In this document: positions 43,892-52,184 of the stretch, in pieces
How the letters are laid out: the number at the start of each line of letters is the position of its first letter
Numbering within the stretch: position 1 is the stretch's first letter
NCBI RefSeq assembly: GCF_010548305.1
Contig: NZ_JAAGLV010000012.1
Coordinates: 238,748-302,747 of the forward strand
DNA: 64,000 bases
Direction: 5' to 3'
DNA from: Streptomyces sp. SID13031
GTDB taxonomy: Bacteria > Actinomycetota > Actinomycetes > Propionibacteriales > Kribbellaceae
Notes under the pieces: model-generated
What the model was told of the DNA's origin: nothing
Database searches by the model: none
Seen by the model: the letters and a program-made list of their open reading frames with translations, nothing else
Program-made: the position numbers and the translations under genes

Positions 43892-44458
43892 ATGCACCCA
43901 CCCTCGCAGACTCCCACGGTGCCCAACCCGCACTCCCTGAGAGCCACGTTGCTCACCGCAACAGGCCTGACCCCCGACCTCACCACCGACGTCGGCCGCT
44001 GGCAGCTCTACCGCACCGCCGCCGAGGACACCGCGAGCCACGCGACCCTCCTCCAAGCCGCCACCGTGGATCCAGACCGCGCCCTGGTCATGTCCCTGGT
44101 AGTCCACCTGCCCGCCCTCACCGCGACGGCCGATCACCCAACCTGGCTCGCGGCGCTGGCCCCCTCGGAGCGCGCCTACGCGACCCAGCGCAGTACCGAA
44201 TACGCCCTCCTCCGCACCCGACCACCCCACGACACCCTGACCCGAGACCTCGACACCTACACAAACTGGCTCCAACTCCGCCTGGCCGAATCCCTCACCC
44301 ACAAGCCCTCCCTCCTCGAACTCGCCGACCGCGGCCGCACCAAGCGAATCCGCAACCTCGCAACAACCAGGCGCGCAGCGTCTCCAGCTGACTTACACCG
44401 CCGCTCCGCCTCCGGTTGCAGCTATTCACAGTTGTCGTCACACGGTCGCGCAACGTAG
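43892..44458 (+). CDS. Hypothetical protein
   Basis: A 188-residue frame with strong G+C bias at third positions but no recognised domain. It has a helical look, with segments such as DVGRWQLYRTAAEDTASHATLL, DPDRALVMSLVVHL and a basic RGRTKRIRNLATTR patch near the end; similar uncharacterised proteins occur in actinomycetes as far as I can tell from motif memory. The last 35 residues are low in conservation and could be read-through. It is divergent from the sugar dehydrogenase, 67 bp away. Confidence 0.6.
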   Translation: MHPPSQTPTVPNPHSLRATLLTATGLTPDLTTDVGRWQLYRTAAEDTASHATLLQAATVDPDRALVMSLVVHLPALTATADHPTWLAALAPSERAYATQRSTEYALLRTRPPHDTLTRDLDTYTNWLQLRLAESLTHKPSLLELADRGRTKRIRNLATTRRAASPADLHRRSASGCSYSQLSSHGRAT

Positions 44459-44497
44459 CCTTCGCTGGCTCGGGGCTGACAACGTGAGGACAATTTG

Positions 44498-45205
44498 ATG
44501 CGCAAGGCACTGATCGCGGCAGTACTTCTGGCTGCTTCGGCGGGACTTTCCCCCGCCGCGGCCGAAGCCGCTCCGCCCCCGATCACCACCGCCAGCCTGA
44601 AGACCACCCAGCCGGCAACGACGTGTGTCCGAGGCGCGGCCCGGCCGCTGATCAACGGAACCACGCCCGTTCTGCATGCCTTCGTGCCTGCCCCGGCGGG
44701 GGGCAACCCCATCTCGGTGAGCGTCGACTTCCGGATCACCGACCTGGCGGACAACTCCGTCGTCTTCTCGGCGCAGAGCTACACCAAGGTGCAGGGAGTC
44801 TGGTACGAGCCGCAGATCAACCCGACGTTGCTCGACGGCAAAACCTACAGCTGGCAGGCCCGGGTCTTCGACGGCACGGAGTACTCAGCCTGGTCCGCCA
44901 CCTGCGAGTTCTCCATCGATACCGTGAAGCCGAATTCCCCCGTAGTGACAATCACGCCGGCGGGTGGCGTCTACAAGGTGGGCCAGAGGATCACCCTGCA
45001 CTTCGGGGCCAACGGCTCGACCGACGTCGCGAAGTACAGCTATCACCTGATGGGCAAGCCCCCGGTCGACGTCAAGCCCTGCCCGGGTACGGCGACCATC
45101 AAGCTCACCACGGTCGGCCCGGACTCCATCACCGCTGCCTCCTACGACAAGGCGGGCAACGAGAGCTTCGACGATACGATTGTGGACTTCACAGTGCTGA
45201 GCTGA
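44498..45205 (+). CDS. Secreted protein with Ig/fibronectin-like domains, unknown function
   Basis: A Sec signal peptide (MRKALIAAVLLAASAGLSPAAAEA) precedes about 210 residues of beta-rich sequence. One part (SVSVDFRITDLADNSVVFSAQS, YSWQARVFDGTEYSAWSATCEF) looks like a fibronectin/Ig-type repeat, and the end (AAYDKAGNESFDD-like) resembles Ig-like repeats. Three cysteines are present. GAGGA lies upstream of the ATG at 44498. Function unknown. Confidence 0.75.
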   Translation: MRKALIAAVLLAASAGLSPAAAEAAPPPITTASLKTTQPATTCVRGAARPLINGTTPVLHAFVPAPAGGNPISVSVDFRITDLADNSVVFSAQSYTKVQGVWYEPQINPTLLDGKTYSWQARVFDGTEYSAWSATCEFSIDTVKPNSPVVTITPAGGVYKVGQRITLHFGANGSTDVAKYSYHLMGKPPVDVKPCPGTATIKLTTVGPDSITAASYDKAGNESFDDTIVDFTVLS

Positions 45206-45224
45206 CCTACGCCACAATGAGGCC

Positions 45225-45950
45225 ATGAGCATCAGCAGGAGAGCCTTGCTGGCCGGTACGGCGGCTCTGCCGCTGGCCGCGTCTGCCCACACAGCCTCAG
45301 GAGTTGGCCGCCCGCCTATGAACAGCATCAAGGACCAGATCACGCAGCTGGTCGAGAAGTACCCCGATGGTGTCGCTCCGATCGTCGAGCTGGGCGATCG
45401 CGTACTACGCCAGGTGGCGGAGCCGTTCGACGCTCAGGTCGACGACTCGGTGCTGACCGAGTTCGTCGAGCTGATGCGCCGAACGATGCTCGCGGCCCCC
45501 GGCGTAGGGCTGGCCGCCCCGCAGATCGGCGTACCGGTGCGCATCGCAGTACTGGAAGACCCCGCAACAGTCTCTGAAGAGGTAGCCGAGGCCCGCCACC
45601 GCTACCCCCTGGCGTTCTTCGCCGCCATCAACCCTTCGTACCGCCCCCACGGCCACAACCGCCGAGGCTTCTACGAAGGCTGCCTAAGCATGCCCGGCTA
45701 CACCGCCGTAGTGAACCGCCCCGACGCCGTAGACGCCACCTACACGGACCCGACCGGCCACCTCCACCACGAGTCCTTCGAAGGCTGGCAGGCCAGAATC
45801 GTCCAACACGAGACGGACCACCTCCACGGCACCGTCTACGTAGACAAGCTGGAAACCCGCTCCCTCTCCACCACCCAGAACTACCTGGACAACTGGAACG
45901 ACCCCATCCCCACCAGAGCCGCCAAGGCCCTCCGCTTCCGCCTCGACTAG
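45225..45950 (+). CDS. def: Peptide deformylase with Tat-like N-terminal leader
   Basis: Peptide deformylase removes formyl from nascent proteins. The 241-residue protein has all three motifs: GVGLAAPQIG, EGCLSMPGY (metal Cys) and QHETDHLHG (HExxH type). It begins with SISRRALLAGTAALPLAASAHTASG, which resembles a Tat signal peptide. A normal-length cytoplasmic enzyme would start at ATG 45318 (MNSIKDQI). A weak CACAAT box 6 nt before ATG 45225 supports the longer form as a leaderless message. An extra copy of this essential enzyme elsewhere in the genome is possible. Confidence 0.88.
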   Translation: MSISRRALLAGTAALPLAASAHTASGVGRPPMNSIKDQITQLVEKYPDGVAPIVELGDRVLRQVAEPFDAQVDDSVLTEFVELMRRTMLAAPGVGLAAPQIGVPVRIAVLEDPATVSEEVAEARHRYPLAFFAAINPSYRPHGHNRRGFYEGCLSMPGYTAVVNRPDAVDATYTDPTGHLHHESFEGWQARIVQHETDHLHGTVYVDKLETRSLSTTQNYLDNWNDPIPTRAAKALRFRLD

Positions 45951-46020
45951 CGCCCGGAGGCTTCAAGATCTTGAAGGAGCAGGATATGAGATGCATTTCG
46001 TGCCGTGCAATTAGCCTGCC
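45951..46020 (+). promoter_or_regulatory. Leader of the broken unknown gene, with palindrome
   Basis: A perfect 16-bp palindrome CTTCAAGATCTTGAAG (45961-45976) follows the def stop. TGCAAT at 46006-46011 lies 9 nt before the pseudogene ATG, exactly where the intact paralogue has TACAAT, suggesting a decayed -10 box. Confidence 0.5.
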
Positions 46021-46552
46021 ATGAAAGACGACCCTAAGTTTTCATGCGACATGTCAAGATATTGTTGAGATGGTAATGCCATGGGTGTCGGAATTCCAAT
46101 TGACGCTGGTGTATTAGGAGCTCTTTCCGAATTGCCGTGCGGAGCTAGTGACCCGAACCGATGGGAGTCGAAGCGGCTTCGACTTCGCAGGTTCGTTGGA
46201 TCGACTGTCTCTGCATCTTGGTGACGTGAATCTCGAGGCCAATTCTGCAATGAGTTTCATTGACAAGAACCCAGATGGGCTATCAGTCACTCTTGGAGCA
46301 GAAGGTAGTGAGGGGCTCCGTGTGCCTCGCTTGGGAGCAGGCACGGGCAAGGAGACTGCGGCGCGCATCTGGAAAAGGTTGCGTGATCGGGCGCGGAAGA
46401 CGATGTATAAAGGTGCCTGGATAGTCAATACTGAGTCCGGCAATCGTGTACGAGACGATACGTATCTGTATATGTTGGGCGCCAAGGAGCTGCAAGAACG
46501 AGGAGTTCCCATTCTTGGGCCGAGCGATTGGATCAGGTTTGACCTGGGATAG
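46021..46552 (+). pseudogene. Broken paralogue of the unknown gene at 47061
   Basis: Compared with the intact copy downstream, a single extra G after the third base of codon 2 shifts the frame, and once the frame is restored an in-frame TAG occurs at 46115-46117. Residues then align again (LFPNCRAELV with FFPNYRADLL; SFIDKNPDGL with SFIDRNSTGL; GAWIVNTESGNRVRDD with GAWVVNTVTGTRTRDD; GVPILG). The remaining 134-codon open frame from 46148 could be expressed as a fragment. The patch has lower G+C than its surroundings, suggesting acquisition. Confidence 0.8.
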
Positions 46553-47060
46553 CCCGTGAGGCACCAGCAACGAGCGAAGGGGTCCCGGGCATCGAATCCT
46601 CTCTTGGAACTGGCAGGCGCTGGGAGGGAACTGGTACCGGATCGATAAGTGGCTGAGCTGTTCCAGCGTCGTTCATGGAGGGCAGCGGGTGAATCGTCGC
46701 CATCGGCGTGGGCTGGAGTTGACGGGCGATACCTTCGGTCACCGACGAAACTGACGTGAAGTGGGATGTCTGATCTGGCTGAACCTGAATCTCCAGCCAC
46801 CCTCTGCGTGCAGCTGTCCATTCAGTTCAGACCAGCATCAGGTTCTACTGATCCTGCTTCGGTGAGGATCCGTACTCGGAGCATGGCGAGGTGGCCGCGG
46901 TGACTGCTGCAGGAAGGCCTGAATTGGCCGGCGGATTGATACTGCGCAGCCTCTGCCCGGTCAGTGCGGGCGGAGGCTGCGGGGTGGATCGGGTGCGGGA
47001 GGTCGAGGCGATCGAGGGCGCCGGTCTGAGATGCGCTTCGAAGCGTACAATTGATAAATC
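46553..47060. other. 508-bp region between the two paralogous copies
   Basis: No convincing gene on either strand. The sequence has mixed composition and includes the promoter of the intact copy: TACAAT at 47046-47051, 9 nt before ATG 47061. Upstream similarity between the two copies begins around TGAGATGC (45987 and 47030), so the duplication included the promoter. Confidence 0.5.
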
Positions 47061-47582
47061 ATGATGAAAACGACCTTGAGTTTTCATGGTTCGCGGGATG
47101 ATATTTCTTCGTTGCTGTCTCCCTGGGTAGCTGAGTTGCAGGTGAAGGTAGTGGGAGAGCAATTTTTTCCAAACTATCGAGCCGATCTCCTGAAGGAGGA
47201 TTTGAGCTCAACTGCTCTGCAGTCCTTGAATCGCATCTCGCTGCAGCGCGGGACCGTTGATCTGTCGGTTTCGTCTGCTTCGAGTTTCATCGACAGAAAT
47301 TCGACAGGCCTGCTCGTCGCGCTTGGCCGACAAGATCCGCGGGGTTTGCGTGAGTCATTGCTTGGTGCGATGACAGACGACGGAGTTGCGATGCGGATGT
47401 GGAAGAAGGTGAGAAATGACCTGCATAGGTCGCTCGCCAGGGGTGCTTGGGTTGTTAACACTGTGACTGGAACACGTACTCGGGACGACGGGCATCTTTA
47501 TGGACCTGGTGCAAAGCAGTTGCAGAACGAAGGTGTGCCGATCCTGGGTCATGGTGAAGCGGTCCGTTATGAACTCGATTGA
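47061..47582 (+). CDS. Unknown 173-residue protein, intact member of a duplicated pair
   Basis: I do not recognise this family. The protein has no membrane segment or signal peptide; notable stretches are SSASSFIDRNSTGLLVALG, ARGAWVVNTVTGTRTRDD and the terminal GVPILGHGEAVRYELD, all shared with the broken upstream copy. G+C is markedly below the window average and A+T-ending codons are common, in contrast to flanking genes. Two adjacent ATG codons (47061, 47064) could start it. A role as an accessory factor of a mobile or defence locus is possible but unsupported. Confidence 0.75.
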   Translation: MMKTTLSFHGSRDDISSLLSPWVAELQVKVVGEQFFPNYRADLLKEDLSSTALQSLNRISLQRGTVDLSVSSASSFIDRNSTGLLVALGRQDPRGLRESLLGAMTDDGVAMRMWKKVRNDLHRSLARGAWVVNTVTGTRTRDDGHLYGPGAKQLQNEGVPILGHGEAVRYELD

Positions 47583-47706
47583 TACATGCCCTGGGAAGGT
47601 TGCCCGGCGGTCGGCTGGAGTCTCCGGAGGCCGGACGTGATGGACCGTCTTCTCGCGTGGCGGCGGCTTCGCCCTGTAGACAGGCACCCGGCAAGTGACC
47701 TGAAGA

Positions 47707-47730
47707 GGCTCCAGCGCGTTCGCTGGAGCC
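47707..47730. terminator. Terminator hairpin between convergent genes
   Basis: GGCTCCAGCG pairs with CGCTGGAGCC around the tetraloop CGTT, followed on the plus strand by ACTTTGG. It separates the unknown gene from the convergent methyltransferase. Confidence 0.8.
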
Positions 47731-47737
47731 ACTTTGG

Positions 47738-49027
47738 CTAGCTGCCCCAGGTGGGGCGGAGGGGGAAGTGGGCGTTGGCTTCGTCGTCTAGTTTTACTGC
47801 TAGGACTTGGTGGAGTTGGGTGTTGTTGCGTTCGAAGCCGACTCGGCAAGCCGCTAGGTAGAGGCCCCAGACCTTGGCGGTGGCGTAGCCGACTTCGGCT
47901 ACTGCTTCGTCCCAGTGGGCTACCAGGTTTTCGGACCAGGCGGCCAAGGTGAGGGCGTAGTGCTCTCGGAGGTTTTCTTCGTGGCGGACTTCGAAGCCGG
48001 CGTCTTGGGCGTCGGCGATGATTCGGCCGGAGCCGATGAGTTCGCCGTCGGGGAAGATGTAGCGGTCGATGAAGGCGCCGGTACTGCGGTAGCGGTTGTC
48101 TGGGCGGGTGATGGTGTGGTTCAGGAGGCGGCCGCCGGGCTTCAGTCTGTCCAGGAGGAAGCCGAAATAGGTTGGGTAGTTGCGTACGCCGATGTGTTCT
48201 GTCAGGCCGATGGAGCTGATGGCGTCGAAGTCGCGTTCGGAGACGTCTCGGTAGTCGGAGAAGCGGACTTCGGCCAGGTCTTCGAGGCCTTCGCGTTTGA
48301 TCGCGGCTTGGGCCCATTCGGCTTGGGCTGCTGAGAGGGTTACGCCTAGGGTTTTCACGCCGTACTCGCGGGCTGCGTGGCGGACCATGCCTCCCCAGCC
48401 GCAACCGACGTCCAGGAGTCGCTGGCCTGGCTTGAGATCGAGTTTGCGGGCTACCAGGTCGTACTTCTCGAACTGAGCCTGCTCCAAGGTCGCATCCGCG
48501 GTGGGGTAGACGGCGCAGGTGTAGGTCATCGACGGGCCTAGGACGTACTCGTAGAAAGTGTTCGAGACGTCGTAGTGGTGGTGGATCGCGGCCTTGTCGC
48601 GGTTCTTCGAGTGGCGGAGGCCTTCGAAGGTACGGCGCCACTTCGGCAGGTGCTCCTGAGGCGGTGGGGGCGGCGGTTTGAGGTGGCTCCAGCCGAGACC
48701 GCGGACGATTCGCAACGCCTCCGACGGGGTCGGCCGCTCGAAGTGCAGCTGGTTGAGCATCATCCGCATCAGGTCGTACGGATCGCCTGGGTGGCTGCCC
48801 GTGATCTCCAGGTCGCCCTGCACGTAGGCACGGACCATGCCCAGGTCACCGGGTGCCGTCAGCACGTAGGACAGGCCGCGCTCGGTCGCCAGGTGCATGT
48901 GGATTGGGGAGTCCTCGGGCCCGGCCGCGCTGCCGTCGTACGCGGTGAAGCGGAAGGGAAGTCCTTCCGGTGCCACCGCAGTGAGTGCTTCCGCGATCGA
49001 AACCTGCGTCGAGATCGTTGCCGTCAT
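47738..49027 (-). CDS. Cyclopropane/10-methylene fatty acid synthase-type SAM methyltransferase (TmsB/BfaB-like)
   Basis: The 429-residue protein belongs to the cyclopropane-fatty-acyl-phospholipid synthase family: HHHYDVSNTFYEYVLG, the SAM motif LLDVGCGWGGMVRHAAREYG, SSIGLTEHIG and an N-terminal lipid-binding region. It is coupled (ATGA) to an FAD oxidoreductase, the arrangement of the actinobacterial tms/bfa genes, in which the methyltransferase adds a methylene at C10 of oleoyl lipids and the oxidoreductase reduces it, giving 10-methyl branched acids such as tuberculostearate. Gene order supports that over plain cyclopropanation. It acts at the inner face of the membrane. Confidence 0.87.
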   Translation of the reverse strand: MTATISTQVSIAEALTAVAPEGLPFRFTAYDGSAAGPEDSPIHMHLATERGLSYVLTAPGDLGMVRAYVQGDLEITGSHPGDPYDLMRMMLNQLHFERPTPSEALRIVRGLGWSHLKPPPPPPQEHLPKWRRTFEGLRHSKNRDKAAIHHHYDVSNTFYEYVLGPSMTYTCAVYPTADATLEQAQFEKYDLVARKLDLKPGQRLLDVGCGWGGMVRHAAREYGVKTLGVTLSAAQAEWAQAAIKREGLEDLAEVRFSDYRDVSERDFDAISSIGLTEHIGVRNYPTYFGFLLDRLKPGGRLLNHTITRPDNRYRSTGAFIDRYIFPDGELIGSGRIIADAQDAGFEVRHEENLREHYALTLAAWSENLVAHWDEAVAEVGYATAKVWGLYLAACRVGFERNNTQLHQVLAVKLDDEANAHFPLRPTWGS

Positions 49028-50403
49028 CGGCGCGTCACCGCCTTCTCGTAGAGCCCGGTGAGCCGGGCGTCGGGGTCGTAGCGTTCTTTCACCTCGGTCA
49101 GGGCCGGTACGTTGTAGAGCCGGTCGAAGGTGTCTCGGTCGTAGTAGGCGTCGGAGTACAGCGACTTGTGCCCGTCGAAGTCGGCGACGGCGGCCTCGAT
49201 GCGGCGGTTCACGTCACCGTCGGAGGCGCCCGGCGCGATCGCGACGGTGCCCCAGAAGCCCACGTTCACGTAGGTCTCGCCGGGCTCAAGCGGATACAGC
49301 GGCCAAGATTCGCTGCCGCGAAGTCGTAGTGGGCACAGCCAGACGGGCCGCATCCCGACCTCGGCGTCGAACCAGCGCAGGAAGCCGGCCAGCTGCGACG
49401 CGGGGATCTCGACGTCCTGGACGACCCGCTCGCGATCCGCGTTGCCGCGCCGCCGATTGATGCGCGCGGCAACTTGATGGCGGTTCTCGAGGCCGATGAT
49501 CTTGTGGTAGACGTCGCTGCGCCGCAGCCGGCGCGGCCAGACTCGCCGGACATACGGGTTCTGCGCGCCGAAGGCCGCCGAGCACCAGAACCAGTCGGTG
49601 TCCCAGCGCCACAGATAGTCATGAGCGGTCAGCGCATCCGTCGATCGTTGCTGGATCGACTGGTAGAAGATCTGCTGCCCGGTGTAGTCGCTCACCTCGA
49701 GTGCGGTATCGCTGTTCCGCCCGAGCGTCAGGTAGGCCTCATCGGGGCTGAAGGCGACGCCGTCGACGAAGTGCACCGGCTCGCCGGCATAGGTGCCATC
49801 AGCAACGATCGACTCGATCGCCGGGCCTAGCTCGTCGAGGCCGAGGCGGACGTGCCGCAGGGCGACGTACGGGGAGATGGGGTCGAGCTCGATCCGCAGG
49901 CGGGTGGCGTAGCCGAGGGAGCCGTAGGAGTTGGGGAAGGTCCGGAACAGGTCCGCGTGCTCGCCGTCGGGGCGTGCGGTGACGATCTCGCCGGCGCCGG
50001 TCAGGATGTCCATCTCGAGGACGGATTCGTGGGGGAGACCGGCTCGGAACGACGACGACTCGATCCCGAGGCCGGTCACGGCGCCGCCGAGCGTGATCGT
50101 GCGCAGTTGCGGCACCACCATCGGCATCAGCCCGTGCGGCAGGGTCGCGGCGACGAGGTCCTCGTACGTGCACATGCCCTGGACATCGGCTGTACGACCG
50201 ACTGGGTCGACCGAGATCACCCCGGTCAGCCCGGACACGTCCAACCCCGGGGATTCCACCGCCGTTCTGGGCCTGAACAGGTTGGAGCTGCGCTTCGCGA
50301 GGCGGACCGGAGCTCCCGCCGGGATGCGCTGGTAGGACGACCGCAGCCGCCCTACGGCCTGATCGTGATCGAGAGTCGAGGCCAGATCCGATGTCGTGGG
50401 CAC
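49024..50403 (-). CDS. FAD-binding oxidoreductase, probable 10-methylene fatty acid reductase (TmsA/BfaA-like)
   Basis: The 459-residue protein has the FAD_binding_4 (PCMH) module: GLDVSGLTGVISVDPVGRTADVQGMCTYEDLVAATLPHG, then LRTITLGGAVTGLGIESSSFRAG, and a C-terminal region (EIPASQLAGFLRWFDAEVGMRPVWLCPL) as in DHCR24-like reductases and BfaA. With the coupled methyltransferase it would reduce 10-methylene to 10-methyl acyl chains. GTG at 50403 is preceded by TACTCT and 6 nt, suggesting a leaderless promoter; longer frames upstream are not coding. Confidence 0.85.
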   Translation of the reverse strand: MPTTSDLASTLDHDQAVGRLRSSYQRIPAGAPVRLAKRSSNLFRPRTAVESPGLDVSGLTGVISVDPVGRTADVQGMCTYEDLVAATLPHGLMPMVVPQLRTITLGGAVTGLGIESSSFRAGLPHESVLEMDILTGAGEIVTARPDGEHADLFRTFPNSYGSLGYATRLRIELDPISPYVALRHVRLGLDELGPAIESIVADGTYAGEPVHFVDGVAFSPDEAYLTLGRNSDTALEVSDYTGQQIFYQSIQQRSTDALTAHDYLWRWDTDWFWCSAAFGAQNPYVRRVWPRRLRRSDVYHKIIGLENRHQVAARINRRRGNADRERVVQDVEIPASQLAGFLRWFDAEVGMRPVWLCPLRLRGSESWPLYPLEPGETYVNVGFWGTVAIAPGASDGDVNRRIEAAVADFDGHKSLYSDAYYDRDTFDRLYNVPALTEVKERYDPDARLTGLYEKAVTRR

Positions 50404-50448
50404 CTGTTCAGAGTACGACGCGAAATCGTCCCCGGCACGGAATTCTCC

Positions 50449-50476
50449 GTGCACCCGTAGTGCACCCGGGGTGCAC
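50449..50476. promoter_or_regulatory. Candidate operator with three GTGCACCC half-sites
   Basis: GTGCACCC occurs at 50449-50456 and again at 50460-50467, the latter paired with an inverted GGGTGCAC at 50469-50476. The cluster lies between the divergent fatty acid operon and the TIGR03086 gene. Another perfect palindrome, GGAGCCGGTACCGGCTCC, lies at 50538-50555. Confidence 0.4.
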
Positions 50477-50599
50477 TTTAGGACCACCCGGTCCAGTGGT
50501 CCGCTGTAATAGGAGGGCACGAAGGAGCCGATGTCGAGGAGCCGGTACCGGCTCCGACGTACCAGGTGACAGAGCCTTGGAGAAGCGGAGGAGAAGCCC

Positions 50600-51142
50600 A
50601 TGATCGACCTGCAACCCGCCTGCCGGCGGCTCAGCGAACTGGTAGCGCGCATCGGCGGCGACCAGCTCGGCAACCGGACGCCGTGCACGCAGTACAGCGT
50701 GCGATACCTGCTCGACCACGTGGACGAAGGGGCCCGAGGGTTCGCGCAGGCGGCGAGCACTGTGGATGAGGCTGCGGGCGCGGCGCTCGACTTCGACGGC
50801 GACTGGCGGCAGGTCCTCGGGCACCGGCTGCACGTGCTGGGAAAAGCCTGGGATGACCCGGCTGCCTGGGCCGGCCAGGCCGACCTCGGTGGGCTGGAGT
50901 TGCCGAACGAGGTGTGGGGCAGGATCGCGTTGACCGAGGTTGTCGTCCACGGGTGGGACCTCTCGAAGGCGACTGGACTGCCCTTCGTCCTGCCAGAGGA
51001 AACGACGCAAGCGTGCTACGACCATGTGGCCGGGTTCCTTGCCCAGCCGCCCGTTCCCGAGCTGTGGGGTCCGCCCGTCGAGGTCCACGCCGAGGCGCCA
51101 CTGATGGATCGGCTGGTGGGCATCGCCGGCAGACGGCCGTAG
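50600..51142 (+). CDS. TIGR03086-family (DinB/maleylpyruvate isomerase-like) protein
   Basis: The 180-residue protein has the helical-bundle fold of mycothiol-dependent maleylpyruvate isomerase/DinB-like proteins, with TPCTQYSVRYLLDHV near the N-terminus and ALTEVVVHGWDLSKATG, whose His residues usually bind metal. Members of TIGR03086 are small putative metal-binding proteins of unknown substrate, abundant in actinomycetes; some use mycothiol. A GGAGGAGAAG ribosome site precedes the ATG. It stands alone. Confidence 0.8.
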   Translation: MIDLQPACRRLSELVARIGGDQLGNRTPCTQYSVRYLLDHVDEGARGFAQAASTVDEAAGAALDFDGDWRQVLGHRLHVLGKAWDDPAAWAGQADLGGLELPNEVWGRIALTEVVVHGWDLSKATGLPFVLPEETTQACYDHVAGFLAQPPVPELWGPPVEVHAEAPLMDRLVGIAGRRP

Positions 51143-51202
51143 TACGGAGCCGTAGTGGTCGGCCGAAGAAATCTGTCGGGAGGTGCGAGTAAGTTGCGGG
51201 GC

Positions 51203-52132
51203 ATGGGTGATGTGGTGAAGGCGTTGTTGCCGTGGGAGGACCCGGCTGGGTTCCTTGGCGGGTTGCCGGCGGGGATCGACGCGCAGTATTACGCGGGCGG
51301 CGAGCGGCCGGCGCTGGACTCGGTCGAGTTCTACGTGCCGGGCTACATGGGCTCGTCCGAGGTGATCGAGGTTGTCGGTGAGATGCCTGCGCTGAAGGTC
51401 ATCCAGACCCAGACCGCGGGCTACGAGAATCTGCTGCCGCACCTGCGCGAGGGGGTCACCTTGTGCAACGCGCGGGGTGTCCACGACGCCTCCACGGCCG
51501 AGCTGGCCGTCGGGCTGATCCTGGCGTCGTACCGGCGACTGCCGCGCGCGGTGAAGAACCAGGAGCGTGGCGAGTGGCCCTCGGAGTACCAGGAGCTGGA
51601 TGACTCGCTCGCCGACCGGACCGTGCTGATCCTCGGGTACGGCTCGATCGGTGAGGCGCTGGAGCGGCGGCTTGACGGGTTCGAGTGCGAGATCGTCCGG
51701 GTCGCGCGGCGGGCGCGCGACGGCGTCCACGCGATCGCTGAGCTGCCAGAGCTGTTGCCGCGGGCGGATGTCGTCGTATTGCTGACGCCGGCGACCGCCG
51801 AGACGCGTGGGATGGTCGACGGGAAGTTCCTCGCTCAGCTCAAGGACGGCGCGCTGCTGGTCAACGTCGCGCGCGGGGTCGTGGTCGACACCGACGCCCT
51901 GCTCGCTGAGCTGAAGACCGAGCGGATCCGCGCGGCCGTCGACGTGACAGACCCCGAACCGCTCCCGGCCGGACATCCTCTGTGGTCCGCGCCGAACATC
52001 CTGATCAACCCCCACCGCGGCGGCGCCTCGACCGCATTCTCCCCACGCGTCGCCCGCCTCGTCCGCGCCCAACTCGAGCGCTATGCCACTGGCCAACCGC
52101 TGATCAACGTCGTCGCGGGGCCGCCTCGCTAA
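51203..52132 (+). CDS. D-isomer-specific 2-hydroxyacid dehydrogenase
   Basis: The 309-residue protein has the NAD-binding domain motif VLILGYGSIGEALERRL, the catalytic Arg/Glu/His signature spread across LVNVARGVVVDTDALLAEL, DVTDPEPLPAGHPLW and NPHRGGAS. In the usual family His-pair position it has an NPHRGG segment. Reaction: NAD(P)-linked interconversion of 2-oxo and D-2-hydroxy acids; the substrate is unknown. TAAGTT and 7 nt precede the ATG, a leaderless pattern. Confidence 0.9.
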   Translation: MGDVVKALLPWEDPAGFLGGLPAGIDAQYYAGGERPALDSVEFYVPGYMGSSEVIEVVGEMPALKVIQTQTAGYENLLPHLREGVTLCNARGVHDASTAELAVGLILASYRRLPRAVKNQERGEWPSEYQELDDSLADRTVLILGYGSIGEALERRLDGFECEIVRVARRARDGVHAIAELPELLPRADVVVLLTPATAETRGMVDGKFLAQLKDGALLVNVARGVVVDTDALLAELKTERIRAAVDVTDPEPLPAGHPLWSAPNILINPHRGGASTAFSPRVARLVRAQLERYATGQPLINVVAGPPR

Positions 52133-52184
52133 TCAGACCTACCGCGCGGCACACGCCGTGCATCACCGATGGAGGAGGACAAAG

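Noticed and set aside
43808..44302. Minus-strand frame opposite the 43892 gene
   Set aside because: Gly-rich translation without features; the plus-strand frame has better codon bias.
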